A DNA stretch of 64,000 bases. Origin: Lithospermum erythrorhizon. Taxonomy: Eukaryota; Streptophyta; Magnoliopsida; Boraginales; Boraginaceae. Below, one piece after another: positions 26,660 to 36,438 of this stretch. The stretch is taken from assembly GCA_019722365.1 (NCBI GenBank), contig JADFUC010001868.1, positions 806,001 through 870,000 on the forward strand, given 5' to 3'. A program made the translations under genes and the position numbers. Every line of letters begins with the position of its first letter. The first letter of the stretch is position 1. A model generated the notes under the pieces. It saw nothing but the letters and a program-made list of their open reading frames with translations. It did no database searches and was not told the origin of the DNA.

Positions 26660-27052
26660 TCATAATCCACTAGTATCATTATCATGTAATTATATTAATA
26701 TCTCATAACCCATATATGCTATAATCGTGATAATTATATTGATACCTCATAACCCACGAATGACATAATTAAGGTAATTGTATTGATACCCCATAACCCA
26801 CATGTGTTATTACTAGTATGATATATTGAACGTCATAACCCACGAGTGTAATAATTAATATAATTATATTGATATCCCATAACCCAACACTAGCATAATC
26901 AAGGTAATTATATTGATCTTCTATGACCCACAAATATAATAATAATTGTATCACATAACCCACCAGTAGCATAATCGTCGTAATTATATTGATATCTCAT
27001 AATCCAACAATATCATTATTATGGTAATTATATTGATATCTCATGATCCAAC
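26660..27052. repeat. Minisatellite, unit about 43 bp, about nine copies
   Basis: TAATTATATTGATATCTCATAACCCA plus about 18 variable bases repeats head to tail. CATAACCCA or a close variant recurs near 26705, 26748, 26792, 26835, 26879, 26925, 26955, 26999 and 27042. Copies vary by substitutions. The open frame across it on the minus strand is a by-product of the repeat. Confidence 0.8.
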
Positions 27053-27701
27053 TTGTAAATCGTAATGAACGAATTAAACAACTGATTCTTCCATAGCTCC
27101 GGTAAATTGTAGACAATATTGAGCACAAACTTCCACTTATTTGTGAGTGAGAAGGTAACTAGGAGGGGGTGGGGATGAATTTTTCATTTCTGGTGAATGG
27201 TGGGAAGTGGGAACGAGCAAAAAGAAAATTGATTTAGGAATGATTTTGGAGGAATTTGTTTCCAAAATGTTCTACATGTTTGACATTCTAATAAATTCCC
27301 AAAACTGTTATCGATTAATGACAATTTGTCTAATAACGGGTGATGGAAACTTTTATAAAAATGACTAATTTAACCATTTTAAGCATAAAACTTAAACAAT
27401 TACTTAAGTTCATAAGTCATACTCGTTTGTTACGAAATACTCCGTATGTGCCAAACTAGTATGATTTAGTTTGTAATTCTATGTTAATAAACATACGACA
27501 TTCTCTCACTTCCTTTTTCTGCCTTTTCAATCATGCATGCTATAAGCAAAGAGAAATAATGTCAAAATACGAGGCGTATTAACATACTACCTTGCCATCC
27601 GGGTTTAACTTAGAATCCCGTTAGTTTAGGATTTAATTAGTGATGATATCGCTTCTCGACAACAATAAAAATACATTAATTTATGGGAATTGTTCACAAC
27701 T

Positions 27702-27840
27702 TACCATAATCTATGGGGAAATTAAAAATGGTTCCTTCTTCTCTCCACCATGGTTTGGGTTCTTCTTCTAATTCAAACCATTCACGAGATAATTCGAAGG
27801 GTTCTTCTTCTACGGGGCTAGAGGACCTTCTTCTTCTTGA
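27702..27840 (-). CDS. Unassigned exon-like open frame
   Basis: On the minus strand, an ATG near 27840 starts MSRRRRSSSPVEEEPF, continues with an acidic/aromatic stretch (LSREWFELEEEPKPWW) and ends near a good donor, TATG|GTAAGT, at about 27706. Composition (basic start, then acidic Trp-rich) is protein-like and codon use is not repetitive. No further exon was recognised downstream on the minus strand, which enters the minisatellite. It may be the first exon of a gene truncated by repeat expansion. Confidence 0.3.
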
Positions 27841-28429
27841 CATTGACGCTTCAGAATTTTGCTTGAGGAGTTTCAAGGGTTTTGGTAAATGGTAAGGGGT
27901 TTCAAGAGTTATTTAGCGACGGCTAGTTTTAGAAAGTGTTTAATTGAATTGGGGTGATTACATATTTTAATTTATGTCTTAATAGTACCAAAAGGCGCAT
28001 CTGTTACCAATAAGGGAAAAAGAATCATTTAACCTTGCCGCCTATTTTCGTGTAAAAAAACTGTGTTTTGGTGTTAAAAAAGCGGCGAGGGACAATGGCT
28101 TCAACAAAAATAGCCAGTGACCACATGTAAACTTACGCGATAGTTGGAGTGGACTAAAATGCGCATTAGCCCCACACACATTCCAAAACAGTAATTTAAG
28201 TGGAAATTACTATTTAAGGCCTGTAAGTGTAGTTTTGAGGGAGTTTCATTAGGGGCAAAAGAATCATTTCAGAGTATTTTTACGGTTTCAGTGTGGTTAT
28301 AGTCCTTCTAGAAGGTCTTTGCCTTATCCTTCTTCTCCTCATCCCACTGCCTCCAAATGCTCCATTGTTTTTATCATTAGGGTTTCCATTTTTTTATTGA
28401 ATTTTAAGTGACCCAATTTGTTAATTTTA

Positions 28430-28935
28430 TTGATTTTTTGTGTGTCAAGATTGAGATTTTATTGATTTTGCTGTAGCGTAGGATCTGACTTTCACTGAGG
28501 GTTTTGAATTTACCTCATGTTCTTTGTGTCAAGATTGAGATTTTATTAATTTTTTTTGTGTCAAGATTGAGATTTTAGTGATGTTTGTGTGTAAAGATTG
28601 GATTTTTATTGATTTTTTTGTTTTAAGATTGAGTTTTTAGTGATTTTTAGTTGTGGAGATTGACATTTTTTTGATTTTTTTGTTTTAAGATTGAGATTTT
28701 ATTGATTTTTTTTGTGTCAAGATTGACATTTATGTGTCAAGATTGAGATTTTAGTGTTCAAAGATTGAATTTATTGATTTTTTTGTGTGTCAAAATTCAT
28801 TATTTAGTTGAGAGTTTGAGTGTCGGGTGATTGAGTTTCTTACTTATTTTTTGTGTGTAAAGATTGGTTTGTTATTCATTTTTGTGTGTAAGGATTGATT
28901 TTGTGTGTGTAAAGATTGAAATTCTATTGATTTGT
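28430..28935 (+). repeat. Degenerate tandem repeat rich in T (AAGATTGAGATTTTATTGATTTTT)
   Basis: The core TGTGTCAAGATTGAGATTTT followed by TTGATTTTT recurs about a dozen times with variation in spacing. It sits just before the exon-like fragment at 28979 and behaves as intron or 5' UTR sequence of that decayed gene. Confidence 0.65.
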
Positions 28936-28978
28936 GTAATTGGAAGTGAAAGTATAGTTTTTATTGGTTGTAATGTAG

Positions 28979-29362
28979 GCTGTTGATGCGGCATCTTCGA
29001 CTAATGGGCCGCCAGTGGTGGCTTTGAAAATCCTTGGTGAGGTGGCAAAGGGCCAAGATGCTCTATCAGCTGACCTGGATGTACATTTCTTTGATGTGAG
29101 AATCTATTGGAGCTTTGGCTGAGAAAACCCACCGTGCCTTATTTCTTAATCTTCGGTTCTTTGTTGCTTTATGTACATTTCTTTGATGTGAGAATCTTAT
29201 TTAAGGGTCATACAACGTTCCTCCTTTGCACATTTGTAGGTTCCCAAGGAGCATATATGGATAGAAGGAGATAAATAAGGAGATAACAAGCACAATACTA
29301 GTGACTCGAGAAATTTTGGGGCTGCTCTATGGTCTTCTACAAGACAGACTCTTTTGAAAGTA
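28979..29362 (+). pseudogene. Gene fragments, second one from mitochondrial inner membrane protease subunit 1
   Basis: After an AATGTAG acceptor, 28979-29098 reads as an open exon (PPVVALKILGEVAKGQDALS..DVHFFDV) that I do not recognise. From 29240, after a TTTGTAG acceptor, the sequence reads VPKEHIWIEGDK, then a TAA stop, then GDNKHNTSDSRNFG. This matches the conserved block VPKGHxWxxGDN...DSRxFGP of IMP1-type signal peptidases, which process proteins of the mitochondrial intermembrane space. The in-frame stop at about 29275, the duplicated GGAGATAA and the loss of the conserved Pro after FG show it is dead. The catalytic Ser and Lys exons are not present. A 27-base direct repeat, ATGTACATTTCTTTGATGTG plus AGAATCT, occurs at about 29079 and 29171. 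Confidence 0.6.
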
Positions 29363-30489
29363 AGTGAATATTATCGACACTTTAATGTTACGAAGACGAA
29401 GATTTCTGATTAAATTTTTATTTTAGTAAGCTGAAAGAGAACATGTTTTGACTATGCCTCAAATCTTTTGCAATTAATTATTCTGCTCTTTTCTGGAAAC
29501 ACCAACAAGTTGTTTATGAACCAAATCGATAGTTTCTTTGATGCTACTGATAGAAAGTATATGATAGAGTATATGCGGTGTTTGTGTGGATTAGTGATAA
29601 TAAGTTCGGTCATGTTTATTTCTCGAGAATACCAGCACATTTCAATTCAACATGTAAATTTTACTCCAAATGTGACCCCAAGACTTCCACTCAAGTATTT
29701 TTTCGTAGGTATGGCCTCTGAAAGAATTTGGATCACTCGATTAAAGTTTAACTGATGATCAGTTTAAACTGATCGATAAAGGACCAACTTTGTGCTCATA
29801 TTCCGCCACCTAAGCAAGCACAATAATCTTCATGTATTACCATTTTTACCCAAGACAGGGTTATTCTGGCACCAGAAGTGAAAATGCAATCTCTGCTGTA
29901 TGTGGTAGTGTTTACATTGCTTTTCCTTTAAATGATCGGATGAGGCCGCGGGCGACGGAAAAGGATTCGAAGAAGTCGATCTTTTGCTTTTTGATTTGCT
30001 TACTATCAAGCACATTTTGTGTTAATTGGAATTGACTGGGGGTGTCTATGTTTTATCGATGGTGGATTTTAGCATGCTGGTGAATGTAAAGCAACCGTGG
30101 CATCATCAAATCCGCTGCAAGTGACGTGACTTGATCACCGTATTCCAACTTCAAGTAACCGCATTCCAATTTCATCCACCAACCGAGGTATCTACTGGCG
30201 ATTAAGGCCATTTAACATTTCCTAAACCATATAGTCGGGTTTTTTTTCCTAAATAAATCTATTATTTGGGCCTTCTGCTTTTGGTTTATAGGTATTTTTT
30301 CTATAAATACCATTTCCCCATTTCCTCAAAATCCACTGACAATGTCCCCGATTTGTATTTTCCAGTTTACACAAGTAAGAGTGCGATATTGCTCTATTAT
30401 TGTCATGTGGGTTCACTGTGTGTACACCGCCAGATCGAAGCGATTTCGAAGCTCATCCTCGCCTCTGACTTTATTTAATCGTTAGCGTC
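29363..30489. other. Intergenic, no gene recognised
   Basis: Several short open frames (for example 29468-29755) have no recognisable motif and no splice partners. Confidence 0.35.
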
Positions 30490-31570
30490 GAGGCTTTCAA
30501 CGTAAGTAAAATTTTGACGCTTTTGATATCGGTTGAAATTGACTTTTTATTTTGATGCCGGATATCTTAAATGAAATTTTGACCAATTAATAATTACTCA
30601 TTATTTAGTAATTATTCAAAAAGTTCTCTCGTCGATATTTAAAAATCCAGAAAAAATAACCGAGTAGAAAGAGTAATGCTAACGTTAAATATGCTTATCA
30701 AATATTTTACACAATATTAAAATAATTTACTGAAAGCCAGTGCTTTAATAATATTTGGGACATAATAAATAATTTTCTATATTATCGAGGTTTACACTCA
30801 TTCCGTACTGCACACAGCTTATGGTGTTAACGTTATACGCACGAAATATTGTATAATAAGTAGACAAAATATTTTATTTCATAAGCTATTTACTATTAGT
30901 AACGTAACGACGATATTTCTCCGCACTATACGACGCCCTTTTGATATTATATGACGTTACTAGATGATTGTGCTACAGCGGTCGTTGTTTCATAAAAGCA
31001 AGCCAGCGAGCATGACTATCGACTCATATCACTAACTTAATTTGCTAAAAAAAATAACGGCAAAACACGAATAACATCATCATATAGTATAACATCATAT
31101 AGTATCGTAGACATCATATAGCAATTTGCGAGTATCATCATTACATTACTAATAACTCCACAAAACATTTAATAAAATACTTTGCCTAATTGTCTCTTAA
31201 TCCTTCGTCTGTCACTGTTTTCTCCTCCTCAAGTACCGAAGATGTAGAACGTAAGATAAACCTCGATAATATAGAAAATTATTTATTATGTCCCAAAAAT
31301 ATTGTTCACTTGCTTTTCAAGAAATTATTTTAATATCAAGTAAAATATTTGATAAACATATTTAACACATTAACATGCTACCTACCCGCCTTGTTTTTTT
31401 ACGCTTTCTCGAATATCGACGCTGACGCTTTGAATAATAAGAAATAAATTTAAGAATTATTAATTAATTCAATAAAATTTCATTTCGATATCCCAAACGT
31501 CAAAATAAAAAAAAAAGTCAATTTCACTCGATATCAAAACGCCAAAATTTCACTTACGCCAAAGCCTCTA
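30490..31570. mobile_element. Foldback element: two inverted arms of about 300-310 bp around a 470-bp core
   Basis: The left arm is 30490-30790 and the right arm 31261-31570. The left arm runs from GAGGCTTTCAACGTAAGTAAA through TTTTGATATCGGTTGAAATTG to ATTATCGAGG. The right arm, read in reverse complement, gives GAGGCTTTGGCGTAAGTGAAA, the same internal sequence and ATTATCGAGG. Arms differ by scattered substitutions and small indels. A third copy, arm only, lies at 24763-25020. The core has no open frame. Long arms and a small core fit a foldback or Mutator-like non-autonomous element. A transcript through it would form a long hairpin. Confidence 0.72.
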
Positions 31571-33891
31571 GCAACCTTTTACCGTATTCGCCATTCGTGC
31601 ACAGTGACATTTCAACATCATTTTCTCGATTCATACCCCGCTCTAATGGTGGACCCATGTGCAATAATATGAACAAAGATCACCTCTACCGCTTCTCAGA
31701 AATTTTGAAAAATCCAACCGGTGGACATTGTCAATTTGTTTTGGCGGGAGCACGCCTCCCAAAGAAGAGCAAAGTCAGTTAAGGAATTTCAACTAAGATG
31801 GATAGCAAAGCTTAAGCATGAAAGTAACGCCTCAAGAATGTCAATTTCTTCAACGAGGATCATGAAATTGACGCCTGTAAGTACTTAACTTTAGTGTCTG
31901 CCAGCGACGGATTATAATTACTCGCCAGGTACATTAGTTTATATTATCATATCCTCGATTCGGGTATTTGGCGAGCGCTTTATTACGCTTGTAATTTTAT
32001 TGATTTGTTATGCGTAGCTCACAAAGCGCAGACGCGGGTACCACCGATATAAACGAGGATGCTCGATCTTCCGGTTTAACATCCAAAGATTTGATTTGGA
32101 AAGTTAATATCCTATTTTATTCTAATTTTTTTTTTTTCCTTCATTGGTAATGTCGATCAGTGACGCTTTCTCGATACTATAAAACTTCATTGGCCAAATG
32201 TATTTATTTTTATTTATTTCTATCAAGATGCATGTTATTGTTTTGTTTACATTACTTTTTATATTTTTGATTCATATTTTTAGAGCCATGAAGTTGTGCT
32301 CTTAATCATGTAGAAGAATTTTACTTGTATTATTACATACTTATAATTATGGATGACTGGCGGATGGCGACATCTAAGGATGACAAATGAGTGAGGATAG
32401 ATTCGCCGCAAAAAGTAAATTTCGTTTGTTTTTTTGCTGCTATCATTACAAAGCTTTTGATTTTGTATGTTAATTGTCGATGTTAGGATGCAAATAGCCT
32501 CAAGTTTCTAACTGAAAAGAAGATGACCGATGTATATTATTATGCTTTTGTATCAGATCTTCGACGTTGCCAAAGTGTTGCGCTTTTAGATGTTAGTCAA
32601 TTCCCGAGCATTTATCTAGTGACGGTTCTATACAAACAATGTTCTCAGCATCTTACTTCGATCATCATGCACCTGCCCTTATTTCGGGGCCATAAAAAAA
32701 TGAGACTTCTAGTCTTTGAAGCTCATGTACCTAATGTCGCCATTTTTGTTCTTCAAGTAGCATCCTTAATGTGAGTCACTTATCCCTCGTTTTAGAAACA
32801 AAATGTTTTACCTCGATTTACACGCGACCTATTTGCTATTAATTAACTATTAATGTGCACTATTTTGGGTCTTTAATGTACACATTTGTTCCTATCTGAT
32901 CTCTTTGTAAATTCTTACATTTACCATGACTTGTTTTTATTATATTTACACATTATTTAAAGTTACAGGTAGGGACTTGAAGTTATGTGTGTTAGTAGTT
33001 TTAGATTTCATAACTTGAAGAAGCTTCAATGGAGTGTGGATGGGAAGAAAGGTGGGGGTGGGGTTAGCTTAGGATGTTTTTTTCTGTATATAATTTGTTG
33101 GACTGATTAGTGATATATGCATCATGAATATGATTGGTGAACAAGAAATGGAAAGAATCTTTAATTTTCTACAGCAAGGTTAATTAGATTATTAGTAATA
33201 ATGTGATCACCAAAAAACTTATCCATTGAAATTGACCCCCAACAAGTAGTACGTTTACTACGTTATACGGGTACTACAAATCCTTCTTGTTCTACAAGTC
33301 ATTCCATTAATTAAAAAGAATTGTTCATTCTTGTTCTACAAGTCTTCATTAATTAAAAAGAATTGTTCCTTCTTGTTGTACAAGTCATAAAACAACGAAT
33401 ATACAAGCTATAAATATACTATTCTTAACAACACTACTTCTCTAACAACACTACAAATCGATTTATTATTCATTCAACCAAAATGTCAATAAATCACCAC
33501 TATCTGCCTCTCCATTCAATGGTTTTTTCTTAGCTGGCTGTTGGGACAATGCAGTCTATACAAGATCGTAAAATGAAGCTCTCGAAGCCATCCGAGCCTC
33601 AAATGACAAAACTGTTAAAAAGATTATCGAGGCTTACAGCCTAAATAATAACAAATTAACCACCACAAGGACCACCATTCCAAGTTGCTAATACAGATAC
33701 TTAAGAAAGGTCCCAGTTGGTAATACAGACATTTAGCAGATAAATGTAAGAGCAAAATTTACCATTTTTTAGACTGAACTCAATGTTTGAAATGTAGCTT
33801 ACTATCATTATCCATGCATACATTAATTCTTAGGTTTTACAAAGCAAAATCAAGTAGTCCGAGACTCTGAGAGTAGATCGATAAACAATAA
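31571..33891. other. Intergenic, no gene recognised
   Basis: AT-rich DNA with short unassigned open frames (31597-31782, 32523-32774). A duplicated phrase ATTAATTAAAAAGAATTGTTC occurs near 33306 and 33351. Nothing else was supported. The right end holds the 3' flank of the minus-strand SURP/CID gene. Confidence 0.35.
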
Positions 33892-36438
33892 TTATCTTGT
33901 TGCAGATCTAACACTCATTGTTGTATGATAATTGGTGCTCCTTTGCTTTCTATATGAGGAATAGACATCATCATACTGATTTGTCTCACTTGAAACACCA
34001 GAGGCTCCAAGGCCCAACCGCCCTGACTCACTCGATCCACCATCAGCAAATTCTGTGTCGGCTTGCAAATTAGGAGGCGGGGGAATGCATGCTCCTCCCT
34101 TGCGAACAGGAGGTTCCCTCTCATAATCATCATAGTCATCTTTCGAGTCTGTTTTCATAGGCCCTTCAGATGGGTTAACCTCCCCAATTTCTTTGAAGAA
34201 CTTTGACACTCTTTCAAGGATCTCATCTGGAGATGTGGTAGAAGGTGGAATAACAGTGGGAATATCTAGGGGGCTCAGAGGAGAGTACGGTACTCCACTA
34301 CCAATCTGCATTTTTCTGACCATCCCAGGAATAAGACCAGGAGGGAATAACGGAGAGTAGATTCTGCCTATCAGGATGCCACTGAGAAGCATTCTGATTA
34401 GCCGGGGGATGATGCAGTAAACCTACAACCACAAAGTTAGCGAATAAGGAAAGGATAGAAACAGTCTCTTCTTGCCCAGACGCCAGAAGCAATTTATTGA
34501 GTTACTAGAAAACAACATTTCACTATCTTGAATCACAGAACCGAAGATGTGATCAACTACCTGTTGTGGCAGAAAGATCTGCAGGAATATTGGGCATGTC
34601 CCTATGGGAACCAGGAAATGAAGGCGGCAGCTGAGTCATCTCATTTTCGAATCCATGGACGGAATCCTGATCATATACTTCCTTGGAAGCCCAAAACTGC
34701 ACGATCTTCTGCAGCCGTGACTGGTTTTCTTCTCTGTTCTGCGGGTTGTGGTATACCCTTGCAAGCATTGAACCCAACACAGGTTTAAATGCAAGAGCCT
34801 CATTGTCAAGCTCACGAGGATCACTACGCCTTTGCAGACTGCATATTTGAAGAAATCAACCAATTAAGAAAAATACATCACAATGATATACTATATTTTT
34901 TTCTATACTAAAAGCAATAAACAGATTAGCCAGTTAGCAGTTAGCACTTTAATATCTACTTATTTCCTAACGATTGAATACTTTTTGTATGTGATTGGTA
35001 CAGTAGACAAGCTATTTTTCAAAAGGTGACATGTCTTTAGAAAGAACCAAAAACTAACATACGCTAATCTGATGCCAATACAAAGATCTATAGTTTCATG
35101 AAATAAAGAAGTAAATAATAAATATCAAGAGCCGGTATTTTATCTTCACAGTAGCTGAAAAATTCAAAACTAGATGGAAAATCCTCTTCCGCAACCACTT
35201 AGCAAAGCCTAGATTGACTATTCGGCTTGCAGAAACATGTCCAAGTAAGAATGAGTTCAGCAAGCTATGGTGTTACACTGCCAGGTAGAGGTGTGCATGA
35301 GCCGAGCTATACAGAGTGGCTCGCTCGATTTAGCTCGGGTGAGTCGAGGATCCAGCTCGCCTCGATCGACAAGTGACCAAGCCAAGTTAAAATTTCTACA
35401 GCTCGGGCTTAGGTCATGTACAACTCGACTGCCAGGTAAGCAGAAAACATTTTATCCCTCTCTTCTCTCTACACCCTCGCTCTGGTTCCATCATTAACAT
35501 TTGTTTCCTCCCTCATTTATATGAGATGATGTGTAAAACAAGCCGAACTTGGCAGCCTCTACAAATTGCTTTTATAGAAATCACAGAAAGAACCTCTATC
35601 GAGCTTCAATCAACCTAGAGAAACAACTCTAGATTCCAAAACAACCGAACAAATTTAACATAAAAATAGTAATGTGATGAATAAATTACCTGTCAAATAA
35701 AATATCATTAACAAGGTAAATAATGTGCAATTGTCGCTCAGAATCATCAACGGAAAATATCTTATCCTTAAGCGCCTGAGCAAGCAGAGGCATGAAAGGA
35801 GCCCGTTGCATAAACCACATTTTGGCCCCTTTAATCGATTCCTTAGTCCCACTCAAATTATTCACCACATTATTCAATTCCATCTCCACATCCGACGGTA
35901 ACGGTTTAAACGCCCCTCTATAATTCCTATACGCATTATCATGTCCCACGTGGCCTAAATAGTTATTATGTGGGAAATGTGTTTGGTGAATTGGGGGGTG
36001 TAAAAAAGGGGGGTTAAAGGGGGGGGCAATAGGAGGAGGTCGCGTGGATGTGAAGAGTTTATATTGGTAATAATTGTGGCCGACTCCACCAAAGAGGAAG
36101 GAGTAATCCGGGTTGTCTAGTTGTTTTTGCCGGATCATGGCTTCGAATTCGGGTCCGTTTTTGGAGGTGTATTCCACTAATTTGTCGATGCGTTTTTGGA
36201 GTTCCGGGTCGAGGTTGGGTGGGGGGTGGTGGGGAAGTTGGAGGTGGGGGGGTGGGGGGTATTGGGTGGGTTGGATGGGTCTTTGGAAAGGGGGGTATTG
36301 TTGTTGCATAGATGGATTTGGGGGTAAAAAGGGAGGAAATTGTTGGTGTGGATGAAACCCTCCACCAAATGATTGCTGTGGTGGTTGACCATACCCCATA
36401 GGTGGTGGAGGGTAGTCGTGACCTTGGGGACGATCCAT
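33892..36438 (-). CDS. SURP + CID domain splicing/RNA-processing factor, CHERP-like, with apparent frameshift in exon 3
   Basis: Nuclear RNA-processing protein. Exons: 36438-35690, 34838-34561, 34422-33892, all GT-AG. The start is ATG 36438 ([13 protein letters not shown]); the longer frame starts only with GTG. Order: Pro/Gln-rich leader (1-75), SURP module (about 78-128, [26 protein letters not shown]), Pro-rich linker, CID/RPR domain (about 180-310: [53 protein letters not shown]), then a C-terminal [26 protein letters not shown] block shared with CHERP. Exon 2 ends in phase 1, so exon 3 starts [20 protein letters not shown] and meets a stop at 34298. The conserved LFPPGLIPG block lies in the next frame and runs to 33892. 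Either one base is wrong or lost between about 34350 and 34400, or the allele is truncated near residue 383. Confidence 0.8.
35284..35562. mobile_element. Possible hAT-type MITE in intron 1 of the CHERP-like gene
   Basis: The left end is GTAGAGGTGTGCATGAGCCG; the right end GGCAGCCTCTAC is its imperfect reverse complement. The interior is rich in GCTCG/CGAGC words, as in the common GAGCCGAGCT-type plant repeats. No 8-bp target duplication was found. Confidence 0.4.

Noticed and set aside
26769..26972. 67-codon minus-strand open frame
   Set aside because: It lies entirely within the 43-bp minisatellite and reflects its periodicity.
30490..31570. CRISPR-like or satellite interpretation of the repeats at 30-31.6 kb
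   Set aside because: The copies are inverted arms of about 300 bp, not short direct repeats with unique spacers, and the genome is a plant nucleus.
34528..34788. 86-codon plus-strand open frame
   Set aside because: It is antisense to CHERP exon 2, whose minus-strand reading carries the conserved CID sequence.
35284..35562. Autonomous hAT transposon
   Set aside because: It is too short, has no transposase and no 8-bp target duplication; it is kept only as a possible MITE.
36113..36355. Gly/Trp-rich plus-strand frame and a Pro-rich frame on the minus strand opposite CHERP exon 1
   Set aside because: These are shadows of the proline-rich N-terminus of the CHERP-like protein in other frames.
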